DNA of 64,000 bases from Coremacera marginata (GCA_914767935.1 OU612043.1:86965538-87029537), one strand, 5' to 3'. Positions 43,170 to 53,774 are shown, numbered from the stretch's first letter. Made by a program: numbers and translations. The notes: a model not told the origin generated them from the letters alone.

Positions 43170-44200
43170 TCATTGTGCGCCCACAGCAGCACGAAAAAAA
43201 CAAGCACCATTAGAGTCCATGTTGTGGTTGTTGTTCTCATGCTCAGCCGTCGCTTGATTTGCAATGATCTCTTGCAATTCAGCCATGCAACCAATGCATC
43301 TTGCAGCTTCGGCTTCGGTGAGCTTAACATAAAAAAGACCTCGCAGAGTAAAAGCTGCCGTTAATTGTTGTCTCTTTTTTAACCCTATAGCCTTCTGAAG
43401 TAAATCATAATTAGCTTTAGTAAGACTCTCATTCAAATATATTGGAACATCAGAATTCATCCCGGCATGATGCAAGCGCAGAGAACATCGATTAGCTTTT
43501 CTAAATTTGGCCACAGATCTCAAAACGAAATTTTTATCGTATGGAGTAGCCAATTTAATTATTATAATGCCATCAGTAGTGTTTCTGTTAGCGTTTCTGT
43601 TAGCACGTACACGGAAAATACTTTTGATGTTGGGTGGTGTGATGACAATGGAGTTACATTATTATGGAAAACGGACATTAAATTTTCACCGTCCATATAA
43701 GGAATACCATGCAATCTCAGATCACAAGAAACAGCTACATTTTCCTGCTTAGCAAATTGTATTTTCAAAGTCCTCACTTCAGTCCTGATGATTTCCACGT
43801 CCGAGAGACCAGTCTTGATTTTTGAAACACAGTCAGTCATTTCGCTCAAAGTCTTATTTCGAAAGTCATTCATTTCAGACTGAATTACTTTAAATTCCCC
43901 ACACACTTTCTCAACGGCCGAAATTCGTTTTTCGAAGGACAACAGCGAGGCTTTAATATTCATAATTTCGGCTGTTGCTTCACCTAATTTTTCCATGACT
44001 CGGTCCTCCGAGGTTTTCAATGCCGACCGTAGCTCAGCTATTATGCACTGCTTCTGTTTCTCCATCTGTTTCTCAGTTTCGCGCTGCGACTGCTGCAGTA
44101 AGCCGCTCACAGATGATTCAGCAAACTGGGATGCTGGCCCTCCGTTAGAAGATGCCGGAGAGGAGACTGGTTTAAGCGCAACTTTTGCTGTTGTGCTCAT
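43170..44200 (-). pseudogene. CR1-like ORF1, one frameshift
   Basis: Start ATG 44200 (MSTTAKVALKPVSSPASSNG). A long coiled-coil segment (QSQRETEKQMEKQKQCIIAE to KTLSEMTDCVSKIKTGLSDV) is followed by VSCDLRLHGIPY. Then, after a single-base shift near 43610, comes IIIIKLATPYDKNFVLRSVA...LRLHHAGMNSDVPIYLNESLT. This is the layout of CR1/L2-type nucleic-acid chaperones (coiled coil, RRM-like, C-terminal domain). A 12-bp tandem duplication (GTTTCTGTTAGC twice, 43580-43603) lies beside the frameshift. Confidence 0.8.
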
Positions 44201-44465
44201 ATTTTCTCTTCGTTTGTTTTTTTCCCACGAAAATGATTATGTTATACGAGTATATAATTAATATTATTGCTATTCACTCTAATTGTTTATTCAATGGTTT
44301 TGATTGTTTTAAACTCTGTTGTTGGTATAATTTAGGATTCTTTATAGAACTGCTCCGCGCTTTAATTATATTATTAGTTTTCTTCAAGTTATTTGCTTTT
44401 AACTGCAGAAATTAATGGAGCGATCAAAAACACGTCAACTCAACTCAACGCACGCACAATTTTCT

Positions 44466-45119
44466 TAAGGTATAATTTTTTTAAGGTATAATATACGTGT
44501 AAGAACCAAAAAAAAGCAGCTTTTTCAATAATTTTTTTTAGATACTAGGAGTTACTCTTTTTTTTCAAATTTATACAGCTTGTTGTACATAAAAAGTACT
44601 TTATAAAAATAATTTTTATTTTTAAAAATAATTTTTTGGCTTTTATATAGAGGGCGCTGAAAATGACATTAAAAAAAAGAGATCCAAACGGTTCGATGGA
44701 TATCCTCTTTCAAATGTTTCTGAAACAAAAAAACAAATGTCATTTTAAAGTACAGACCACTTATTTGGCATCCCCCCTACGAACGACCCCGGGGATTTTT
44801 TATAAAATTGTGGCGAAAGTTAGAGTAAAAAGTTAAAAAAAGAGTTTTTGTCTATAAAAAAAAAACAAAAAATAGTAGGTACTTGAATTTAGAGGGATGC
44901 TTAAAGGACAAAATTACAAAGAAAATGCACTAAGATTCATTGAAATTGAACCAATCGATTTCGAGTTATCTATCGTAGTTTTTGGTTCTTCGAAATTTTG
45001 CATATATTTTTGAAATTATCGGTTGATAAGCTTACTATTATTTAATCTGCAATGCCAGGCATCGTTTTCAAAACATGAATGTATATTCTAGAAACTATAA
45101 GGAACACATTAAAAAAAAT
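44466..45119. other. Non-coding part of the composite, unassigned
   Basis: AT-rich with homopolymers. Contains CATCCCCCCTACGAACGACCC near 44770 and other GC-richer islands, but no ORF or terminal repeat that I can support. Confidence 0.35.
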
Positions 45120-45855
45120 GTTTTACCTTAATAATCTGCTCATATAAAAGAAATGTCTTGAAATTTTGCACATAGGCTTTGATATTTTATATAGACCATC
45201 ACTATGATATTTGGCAAAATCGGATGAAAACCACGCCTACCTCCCATGCAAAGTGGCTTTATTTTAAACTAAAATCTCTTAAAAATTCATAAAAATTAAA
45301 GAAATGTCTTGATATTTTGTACATGTAGCTTTGATATACAGGGTGTCCCAGACTTAGAGTATTATAATGTGGGGGCTGATTCCTCGTGATGAGGCGAGCA
45401 AAAAATCGTATGGGTGGGGGTGGTCGCAAATGCCCCCCTAGGGGGCTAGGAGTGAAAAATAAAAAAAATAGGTGTCGTTACGTTTTAATCCATAGCTAAC
45501 ATATCCCTGCAACGATTAAAAAAAACCATAACTTTTTGAAAAGAAAATTAAATTTGCTTTAAGTTAATAGTGCAAAGTTTTTCCATAAAGTCATAAACAA
45601 AAAATGTATAAGCATCTGAAGTCAAAAAATAGGTTTTTTTCTTTAAAAATTCAACTTTCAAGGCAATTTTCTCAGAAAAAACCCAAATGTTTTATTATTT
45701 TTTATGACGCAGTTTTTTTCCTTGGTCAATTCTCTAAAAACCCGTCATACATTGTTTATACTTCAGAGATAATATTGTTTGTATAAAATCGATTTTCCGA
45801 TCTTACCACTTTTTCCTCCCACTGAGGTACTTAATGCAAGCAAACGACTTTGTTT

Positions 45856-45967
45856 TTTTGTTGCTAACAATAACTAGTAAAACAGTTAGATTTAACGGAA
45901 TTAAGTAAAAAAAGTTAATTTATTCCGTTAAATCTAACTGTTTTACTAGTTATTGTTAGCAACAAAA
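45856..45967. repeat. Perfect 46-bp inverted repeat with 20-bp loop
   Basis: Arms 45856-45901 and 45922-45967 are exact reverse complements, beginning TTTTGTTGCTAACAATAAC. The loop is A-rich (TAAGTAAAAAAAGTTAATTT). Transcribed, it would fold into a very stable hairpin. Confidence 0.9.
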
Positions 45968-46395
45968 CATCGAACATTGAACATCGCTATTTCGAATGTG
46001 GTGCATAAAATTAAAAAAAAATTGCAATTTACCCCTTCATTTTTGCAGAAATATCCCAAAAAATGCAAATTTAATTTTTATTTTTGTTTTAAATCGCGAT
46101 TTTCTCGATAATACAGGATCTTGAGTACATTGAAATGCACGAATAGAGTGTTCCCGATGGATCGACTTCAAAGATATGCAACAACGCATGCACACAAGAA
46201 ATTTGGAAATAATAAAACAACAACACATGCACATAAGCAGCTTGGAGACAAATGCATGGCAAGAAGCAAAAACAAATGCATGGCAAGCACAGTTGGACAT
46301 ATGCACAGTTATAACACATAAAAAAGACACAAAGAAAAACAATTGATCTTTGACGCACAAGCAAGCTGCCGTTGGCACAGGCGATGTTTGGAGGA

Positions 46396-46458
46396 TATAA
46401 AAAGGACCGAACTTGCCATAATCAGTCTCTTTGATCTCTGATCGCGAACAAGGTAAGA
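46396..46458 (+). promoter_or_regulatory. Possible RNA polymerase II core promoter
   Basis: TATAAAAAGG at 46396 and an arthropod initiator-like ATCAGTCTC at 46421, with its A 28 bases downstream of the TATA start. A splice-donor-like AAGGTAAGA follows at 46451-46458. No ORF follows, so it may be the promoter of a solo LTR or other TE remnant. Sequence-only evidence. Confidence 0.3.
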
Positions 46459-47125
46459 CCTCATCCTATTCCTGGGTACAGTCCTTTTCAGGCTGTATCC
46501 CTCAACTGGATAAAAGGAAATCAAAAAAAAAAAAACCTGAATTTGTACAATTTTTAGCTAATAACTACTTTGACAGTTCGAGCAAAGGCGGAAAAAGAGT
46601 GCTTTACTCTCAAGTGAATTAACATATATTAATGAACCTCGCATTTGCTGTTGTTATACTACGCTCGCTGATGTTGTTGTGTTTATGCTCACTGTTGTTG
46701 TTGTACTTACGCTCGCTGTTGTATTAACGCTTGCTGTTGTTTTATTTATGCTTGCTGATGTTGTTATTTTTATGGGCGCTGTTGTAGTTGTATTAAATTT
46801 CGCTTAGAGCGTTCGTATTTAAGAGCGCTGTTGTTGTTGCAGTGTTACTATGAGGCAAAATTTATTAAAATTTTGATTCCTTACAAATTTTGCACATAAG
46901 CTTTGATATATAATATGAACCATCTATGATATTTGGCAAAATCGGATGAAAACCACGCCTACCTCCCATACAAAGTCGCTTCATCAATATAGGAAAACTT
47001 TCGTAAATATATAAAACTGAATGTCATCGTATTGTCGTGGCTAAAAACTTCGAATATACTTCAATACGGTCGCGGAGGGTGTTTCAGCTTCGGTACCCTG
47101 CCGAAGCTCCATTTCTTACTTGTTA

Positions 47126-48974
47126 ATATTAGTCCTAAACCAAGGATGCTGGCTCTGATTCAAGCTGCGCACTTTCAGTGGAATAAATTCCTCGAATAGT
47201 GTCATGATCATAGCTTGAAGGTACTCAACTTGTTGATTTAAAGAAGGAATGTAGAAATTGCATCCCAGTTAACCATGTTTACTTTAAGTGAAAGCTGCTG
47301 ATAGTTAATATTTCTAAAATCACGATATATGTAGCTCTGCTTAGAGCAATTTATTACAAATTCATACGTCAGAAAAATCAGATTGTGTTTTGAAAAACAG
47401 GGAACTGAAAGCTGATTATAAAATGTAATTTTGGCTGTGTCACTTACAAAGAATAAATCTAAGAGTGCGCTGGCAGCGCTACTATAGTAAGTTGGAGTTG
47501 TCGTATTAATAATAAAGTGTCCTTAAGCAGTCATTTCCGACACAAGCCTGTTTTCAGTAAAAATGTTGCTACTGAATATCCCCTGTTATTATCTAGTTTA
47601 AGGATATATCTTGTAAAGTATCAAGTAGTGGTTTAAGGTCTATGGAACGATGTGGTCTGTAAACACAACCTATAAGAACATCTGAATTACTATTCGTAAT
47701 GCGGATAAACAAATATTCAATGGCATTGTCGGCAACTGACTTAATTTGAAGATTACAGTTTAAACAAAAATGGCAAAAATTATGTTCTCAAGAAGCTTTT
47801 CATGGCAGTTTCTACTCTCTGAGGTTTGCCATAGTCTGCAGAGAGGTGACGGCCGAACAGAAAAATTAATTCAGTTGAAAAAACTTCCTGTGTCAGGTGG
47901 AAATTGCACCAGGGTTCTCTGGCGTATGGGCCACACACTCTACCCACTGCGCCACGGTCGCCACATAACAAATTGGCTACAAAACTACATGTTGAGCAAT
48001 GTAGATAAGCAAATATAGACGCAACTAACATAATTTTCAATTGCCATAAACTTAAAACAATAAAAAATTTTTTAAGTTAACGCAAATGTTAAATAAATTA
48101 TTAAGTAAATATGAGAAATCAAAAAATCAAAAACTAGACAGTTGCTGAAGAGACAAGATTTTAGTTGCTTTTTCATTGCATCACAAACACATTGCCACGC
48201 AATGTAAATAAAGAAGAAAGCTGTTTTTGTTTTTTTGTTTTTTTTTTTTTTTTTTATTTCATAATCCACCTTACTCAAACATTCGTTGGTGTAATTTGGT
48301 GCATCTGAATTGTAACCAGCATGATGTAATCGAAATGATTCCCTGTTTGTATGCCTAAATTTAGCTATGGCCTTTAAAATCTGACTTCTGTCGTATGGTG
48401 TTGTGAGTTTGATAATAATTGGCATATCAGATATTGCATCGTTTTGTTTTGTACGTCTCAACCGATATGCACTTATTAATGAAGGTGGCGAAACACCAAT
48501 AGATTTGCAGATTGTTTCAAATATTTCGGATGGATTCCCTTGTGGATTGCTGGGAATGCCACATAAGCGCAGATAAGAAGCAACGATGATTTCGTTCTGT
48601 TTTCCAAAATGATATTAAGAGGATTTTTCAATTCAAATTCTTTCATACGATCACGAATTTCAATTTTGTTTTTACACATAACATCAACAGCAGAAACTCA
48701 TTTTTCAAAAGTCAAAAGCGAAGATTTAATATTTATGAGCTCCGCAGCTATTTCGCCAATCCTCTGCATGACTCGGTCTTCAGTTGTTGTTAGCGCTGAT
48801 CGTAGCTCCTCAATAATTGTAGTTTTCTGCATTTCCATTTCGCTTCTAAAGAGATTAATTATGTTGCTCATCATCAACTCAGTTTGCGGTGGTTTAGTTG
48901 GCGCTGAATTTAGAGCGGCTGGAGACGACACCGGTTTCAACGGTGATTTCGTTCTTGTGTTCATGTTGACTCTA
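47126..48974 (-). pseudogene. CR1-like LINE copy 2, upstream half (ORF1 and endonuclease)
   Basis: ORF1 starts at ATG 48964 (MNTRTKSPLKPVSSPAALNS), has the same coiled-coil layout as copy 1, and continues with MPIIIKLTTPYDRSQILKAI and LHHAGYNSDAPNYTNECLS (48430-48270). The endonuclease appears at 47765-47126 (NAIEYLFIRITNSNSDVLIG, CVYRPHRSIDLKPLLDTL) and breaks at WFRTNI next to the DINE-like element. A SINE sits at 47781-47963, and a mariner inserted at TA 48973-48974 just upstream of the ORF1 start. There are many stops and frameshifts. This copy is older than copy 1. Confidence 0.8.
47781..47963 (-). mobile_element. tRNA-derived SINE, copy 1 (3'-truncated)
   Basis: On the minus strand it begins GGCGACCGTGGCGCAGTGGG (A-box) and continues GTAGAGTGTGTGGCCCATAC and GCCAGAGAACCCTGG. 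It aligns with the first about 183 bp of the SINE at 52080-52391. Its B-box is mutated (GGTGCAATTTCC). It inserted into CR1-like copy 2. Confidence 0.85.
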
Positions 48975-50266
48975 CGAGGGGTGCCTTTTATATTTCGGGA
49001 TTAGAGAACAAAAACAAATATTAATCATCGAAAATCACTTTATTGTTTTTCAAAATATTCTCCATTAAGATCTATACACTTTTGAATGCGTTTGAACCAA
49101 TTGTCGAAGCACTTTTGCCACTCTGATTGAGGTATCTCCAAAACATGCATTCTGAATGCCGCAACCGCTTCTTCGGGCGTCGAAAATCGTTGTCCACGCA
49201 GTTTATTCTTTACGGTTGGGAATAAAAAGAAGTCATTCGGTGTCAAGTCAGGACTATACGGCGGATGACCCATCAAATCGATGTTTTGGGTGCTCAAAAC
49301 TGCAGTTGTTTGAGCCGATGTGTGAGAGCTCGCATTGTCGTGGTGAAGAGTGATCCGTCTTCGGCGGTTGGTTTTCCTGATTTCTTGGAAGACAACTGGC
49401 AAACAAATGGTTGTGTACCACTCAGAGTTGACTGTTCTGCGTTGTTCTAGTGGTACGGTTGCGACATGTCCATATTTTCCGAAAAAACAGGCGACCATTT
49501 GCTTGGAAGTGCTTCGTGCGCGAACAACTTTTGTTGGATTTGGCTCATCTTGAAACACCCATACAGTCGACTGCTGTTTACTTTCGGGCTCATACGCGTA
49601 AATCCACGATTCATCACCTGTCACGATGTCATAGACGTGTTTCGAAGCACCGCGATCGTATTTTTTGAGCATTTCCTTCGACCAATCGACACGAGCCTTT
49701 TTTTGAGCGATTGACAAATTGTGTGGGATCCAACGCGAACAAATTTTTTTGACAGTCAAATGTTTATGCAATATTGAATGTATGCTGGTCCCACTTATGC
49801 CTAAGGTTGCCTCAATCTCACGATAGGTAACATGACGGTCTTGCAATATCAGTTCGCGCACAGCATCAATGGTTTTCGGAACAACAGCTGATTTCGGACG
49901 ACCTTCACGAAATTCGTCTTGGAGTGAACTACGACCACGATTGAATTCACCACACCATCGATAAACACTTATCCTTGATGGAGCTTCATCGCCAAAAATT
50001 GAATTAAGTTCATCCATGCACTGTTGCTGTGTTAATTCACGTCGAAAGTTGTAAAAAATAATCGCACGAAAATGTTCACTATTTAATTCCATTTTTAGAC
50101 CGAGATGAATCTTTTAAGTTACTATAAACAACACAAATAGCGCTCGTATGTGAAAACGTTCTGAGTACGTATAAGCCAACAAATGTCAAACTTTGCGATA
50201 GAGCTTTCAGTTGACAGATTGCAACACCAGGGTTGCCAAATCCCGAAATATAAAAGGCACCCTACG
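48975..50266 (-). mobile_element. mariner (DD34D), complete, 1292 bp
   Basis: Flanked by TA (48973-48974 and 50267-50268). The terminal inverted repeats CGAGGGGTGCCTTTTATATT and CGTAGGGTGCCTTTTATATT match at 26 of 28 positions. It contains one intact transposase ORF. Length and layout are standard for the family. It inserted 9 bp upstream of the ORF1 start of CR1-like copy 2. Confidence 0.95.
49040..50092 (-). CDS. mariner transposase, intact, 350 aa
   Basis: Start ATG 50092 (MELNSEHFRAIIFYNF). The N-terminal helix-turn-helix pair includes ISVYRWCGEFNRGRSSLQDE and REIEATLGISGTSIHSILH; the linker is RWIPHNLSIAQKKARVDW. Catalytic triad: D in VTGDESWIY, D in HHDNASSHTS, and D in PDLTPND with 34 residues between the second and third, i.e. 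DD34D. The YSPDL.P signature is present. Length is normal (about 345-350 aa), and I saw no stop or frameshift. It acts on its own TIRs by cut and paste at TA. All key residues are present, so it could be active. Confidence 0.95.
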   Translation of the reverse strand: MELNSEHFRAIIFYNFRRELTQQQCMDELNSIFGDEAPSRISVYRWCGEFNRGRSSLQDEFREGRPKSAVVPKTIDAVRELILQDRHVTYREIEATLGISGTSIHSILHKHLTVKKICSRWIPHNLSIAQKKARVDWSKEMLKKYDRGASKHVYDIVTGDESWIYAYEPESKQQSTVWVFQDEPNPTKVVRARSTSKQMVACFFGKYGHVATVPLEQRRTVNSEWYTTICLPVVFQEIRKTNRRRRITLHHDNASSHTSAQTTAVLSTQNIDLMGHPPYSPDLTPNDFFLFPTVKNKLRGQRFSTPEEAVAAFRMHVLEIPQSEWQKCFDNWFKRIQKCIDLNGEYFEKQ

Positions 50267-50268
50267 TA

Positions 50269-50428
50269 TTAAAGATTTTGAGTGCTTTTGTTTTGTTTAA
50301 TTTTGTTTAGGTCATGTTTTCGTTTTAATGTTGATGATTTGTTTTTGCTTATATATTTTTAACTTTGTTTAAATTTTCTGTTTATGATGTTTTATTTGCA
50401 CTTATTAGTTTGACCCGAATCCGTCCCT
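50269..50428 (-). other. Probable 5' leader of CR1-like copy 2
   Basis: T-rich sequence immediately beyond the mariner, which by position should be upstream of the ORF1 start of the disrupted LINE. No direct sequence proof. Confidence 0.35.
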
Positions 50429-50650
50429 TGTGTCAATTTGACACAATTTACAAATTAATTTTAAAGCAGCGTTACCAATATAAGTATATTATCGCTATCA
50501 ATATAAAAAATATAAGTTCATCAGCCTGTATTTCTTGAAATACGTTAATTTTTAATAAATAATATAAACGATACAAATCAATATTTGATCAGTAAACTCA
50601 TTTTTCAGCTTGTGGTGGAAATTGAAAATTCATTGTGTCAAATTGACACA
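50429..50650. repeat. Pair of 17-bp palindromes about 205 bp apart
   Basis: TGTGTCAATTTGACACA at 50429-50445 and TGTGTCAAATTGACACA at 50634-50650, flanked by CCCT on the left and AAGGG on the right. Together they could be the terminal repeats of a 225-bp MITE. No target duplication was found. Confidence 0.5.
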
Positions 50651-50693
50651 AAAGGGGCTCTTTTGTGTGTGGAACTGAGGGAGGGATGAGGGT

Positions 50694-50832
50694 TAAGATG
50701 TTTTATCGCTGACAATAAAAACTTTGCAAAGCAAATATATATTCATGATTTTGTTTGTTTTCTGTTTAAGTTGTTTGCACTTATAAGATGTTTAAGATGT
50801 TTTATCGCTGCAATAAAAACTTTGCAGAGTGA
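50694..50832. repeat. Direct repeat of about 40 bp
   Basis: TAAGATGTTTTATCGCTG followed by CAATAAAAACTTTGCA appears near 50692-50733 and again near 50796-50828. Confidence 0.7.
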
Positions 50833-50879
50833 ATAAAGACACGTCCGTACCCTGTAAGATGCAGATAAGATCATGATGA

Positions 50880-53774
50880 GATGCATATAAGATCATGAGA
50901 TGTAGACGCCAGCCATTTCTATTTTGCGCTTGCTTGAGCCAGTTGGAAGCTCTACATTTCGTCAGGTTGTCCTCTACTTGGTCCTTCCAACGGAGATGCG
51001 GTCGCCCTCTTCTGCGTTGACCGCCGCTGGGTATCGAATATTTTCTTCGCTGGAGCGTCGTCTTCCATCCGCTCAACATGATCTTTTATGCGCTTTACTG
51101 ATTCATCGTTTCTTCTTGATTCATCACAGCTCATCGTTCCATCGTATTCGGAACTTGCCATTGACGCAGATTTGTCCGTAGATCTTGCGAAGGATCTTTC
51201 TCTCGAACTCTCCAAAAGTCTTTTCATCAGAGCTGCTCAACGTCCAGGTTTCTGCTGCATATAACAGGACGGGCATGATTAGTGACTTATAGAGCGTGAC
51301 TTTTGCTGGTGGAGAGAGGGCTCTGCTTCTCAATTTCCTACTGAACCTAAAGTAACACCTGTTGGCAAGAGTTATCCTTCGTTTAATCTCTCTACTTGTA
51401 TCGTTGGTGGAGAAGTACTGGATCCCAGGTAGACGAAGTCCTTCACAATCTTGAAGGAGGTGTTGTCAACAGTGACGTGGGTGCCAAGACGCTGCGACTT
51501 TTTGTTGACACCAGATATTTCGTTTTATCTGCGTTCACTGCAATACCCACTTGACTCTTTTTCAAATTTGGAGAATGCTATCATCAGCATACGCGAGCAG
51601 CATAACACTCTTATAGAATATAGTGCCGCTTTGCCTCAGATTAACAGCTCGAATGATCTTCTCTATAATTATATTAAAAAAGTCGCACGATAAAGAATGT
51701 GGGAGAGACCTCGTTTGGCAACAAATGGGGGAGACAGGTCCTTCCCGCTCTTAACTGCGCTGCTGGTGTTGCTCAGTGTCATCCTGCATAGGCGGATTAA
51801 TTTTGCAGGTATACCAAATTCAGACATGGTGGAGTATAGGCTATTCCTTATTGGACTGTCGAAGACGGCTGTGTAATCGACAAAAAGATGATGGGTGTCG
51901 ATTTGTTTCTCTAGGGTGTTTTTCAAGATTTGTCGTAACGTGAATATCTGGTCGGTGGTAGATTTTCCAGGTCTGAAGCCACACTGATAAGACCCAATCA
52001 GTTGGTTTACGATGGGCTTCAGTCTTTCACATAATGCGCTCGACAGGACCTTATGTGCGATATTTAGGCTTATCCATAGTAGCGGCCGTGGCGCAGTGGG
52101 TAGAGTGTGTGGCCCTTACGCCAGAGAACCCTGGTTCGAACCCCACTTGACACAGAAGTTTTTTCAATTGCACTTATTTTTCTGTTCGGTCGTCACCTCT
52201 CTGCAGACAATGGCAAACCTCAGAGAGTAAAAACTGCCATGAAAAGCTTCTTGAGAACATAAGCCGGTCGGAGTCGGAAAGCATGTAGGACCAGTTCTCG
52301 ATCATTTGTGTTCAAACATTTCACAATTGATCATAAGAAGCTTGGTCAAAGTCCTTTCAAGGGCTGGAATGGCCATTTTGCTTTTTTTTTGTATCCACGG
52401 TAATTGGCATTAATGGTGAGATCGCCTTTCTTGTGGATTGGGCAGATTACACTGACGTACCAATCGTTTGGAATAAATTCTTCCGACCATATTCTGTATA
52501 GAAGCTCGTTAAAAAGAGCTTCGCCACCGTTTTTAAATAGCTCAGCTGGCAAACCATCGGCTTGCGTGGCTTTGTTGTTCTTAAGCCGTGTTATGGCTGT
52601 CAAGACTTCATTATAGTCGGGCAGCGGAACTTCAACACTGTCATCCATAATTGGGGTTTCTGGGATATCATCTCTTTTGGCGGGATTGTTGTCATCATCG
52701 CCATTCAGAAGACTAGAGATGTGTTCCCTCCATAACGTCAGCAGGTGGGGGCCCCGGTTCTAATACCATCGGCCAGGCGTCTTGTATTTTCGAAGAATTT
52801 TCGGGACTAATTCGGTACGCCTTACATCTCAATCTTCTCGCACTCGCGCTTTTCTGCCCTCTTTCCTCCGCGGTGGCAGCCAATAACCTCTTTAGCAGCC
52901 GCACGCATAGAGTGGGAGATGTGTGCCCACTGCGTGCATATATCGTCCATATGAGTAGGGCTTTCTTGAAACAGGAGTGAGAGTCGAGTGGCGAAGGCTT
53001 CATCTGTCCGTTTTGATCGCAGCTTGTCGACGTCTAGCTTTTTCTGTGTAGGGTTGTGCGCATTCTTTGCTGCACACAGACGTGTATGGATCTTAGCTGC
53101 GACAAGACAATGATCCGAGTCTATGTAAGCACCACGAATCGTGCGTGCATCTAATGCACTAGAAGAGTGCCTTCCGTCAATCAAAACTTGATCAATTTGG
53201 TTGCGCATTTTTTGGTCAGGGGACAGCCAGGTGGTCTTATGAATATTAAGATGCTTGAATCTAGCGCTACGACCATGTTACGTGCTGCGGCGAAGTCAAT
53301 CAGCCTCATTTCGTTATCGAATGTGTTGTGGAGGCTGAACTTTCCGACTGTTGGACCAAAGATGTTTTCCTTGCCCACTTTAGCGTTGAAGTTACCAAGC
53401 ACAATTTTTGTGTCATGACGGTGGCAGCGCTGGTAAGCGTCTTCAAGGCGCTCGTAGAAAGATTCTTTGGTCTCATCGTCCTTGTCCTCTGTAGGAGCGT
53501 GCGCTGATTTTATACTTATATTAAAGAATTTAGCCTTGATACGGATTATGGCAAGTCGTTCGTTCACAGGTGTGAATCGCAGGACGTGATGCCGTAATCT
53601 CTTGCCAAATAAAAATCCGCACTCAAACTCGTGCTTTTCCGCATGGCCGCTGTAGTAGATATCACAGGCTTGCCGAGAGCAACCCCGTAACTTAAACCGC
53701 ATTTCTTGGATTGCAGTGATATCAGCTTTGTATCTTTCTAAGATACCAATCAGTTGGATAGAGGCACCTCCCAA
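50880..53774 (-). pseudogene. RTE ORF, copy D, heavily broken
   Basis: Endonuclease: ADITAIQEMRFKLRGCSRQA, LGNFNAKVG, NQIDQVLIDGRHSSS and DSDHCLVAAKI (53774-53080). The linker is much reduced. RT: ITRLKNNKATQADGLPAELF (52580-52530), then after the SINE HHLFVDYTAVFDS, MSEFGIPAKLIRLCRMTLSN and a C-terminal RRRGRPHLRWKDQVE (51000-50960). YADD and several other RT blocks are degraded or missing, with many frameshifts. It is older than the other RTE copies. Confidence 0.8.
52080..52391 (+). mobile_element. tRNA-derived SINE, copy 2 (full length, about 312 bp)
   Basis: tRNA-like head: A-box TGGCGCAGTGGG (52089-52100) and B-box GGTTCGAACCC (52133-52143), the RNA polymerase III internal promoter. 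The body extends to a T-rich 3' end (CTTTTTTTTTG). Flanks TATCCATAG (52071-52079) and TATCCACGG (52392-52400) are an imperfect target duplication inside RTE copy D. The first 183 bp match 47781-47963. Confidence 0.85.

Larger units (their letters stand above)
39820..44465 (-). mobile_element. CR1-like LINE, copy 1, nearly full length
   Basis: Minus strand: ORF1 with a coiled coil, ORF2 with endonuclease and RT, then a (TAAAC)n tail (39849-39820). The 5' boundary near 44465 is approximate (leader reads GTGCGTGCGTTGAGTTGAG). No target duplication was recognised. Only one frameshift per ORF was found, so it is relatively young. Confidence 0.85.
45343..46860. repeat. Insertion into the DINE-like tandem array
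   Basis: The array unit is interrupted after GCTTTGATATA at 45342 by TACAGGGTGTCCCAGACTTA, a sequence of the CAGGGTGTCCC terminus type used by many TIR elements. The array resumes near 46870. No matching right terminus was found. It contains the 46-bp palindrome, a promoter-like site and a degenerate trinucleotide-rich tract (46640-46860, GCTGTTGTTGT-like units). Confidence 0.45.
39345..47125 (+). mobile_element. DINE-1/Helentron-like repeat element, expanded by nested insertions
   Basis: The left end is TTTTTATACCCCAACGCG with GGGGTATATTAAC, followed by a CGTGTGTCCATCTGTCGGTC block and tandem units of about 145 bp (CGGATGAAAATCACG..TACCT..ATACAAAGTGGC). Units recur at 39612, 39757, 45222 and 46943. 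The right end is a hairpin GCTTCGG..CCGAAGC followed by TTACTTGTT (47090-47125). This architecture and insertion between T and T match non-autonomous Helentrons (DINE-1-like). It holds CR1-like copy 1 (39820-44465) and about 1.5 kb of other sequence (45343-46860). Confidence 0.55.

Noticed and set aside
46640..46860. Telomere-like or regulatory triplet repeat
   Set aside because: The GCTGTTGTTGT units are irregular and do not match an insect telomere motif; treated as degenerate simple repeat.
52080..52160. Genuine tRNA gene (intact A and B boxes)
   Set aside because: The sequence continues 230 bp past the tRNA-like head into a repeated body with a truncated second copy, and it has target duplications, so it is a SINE.
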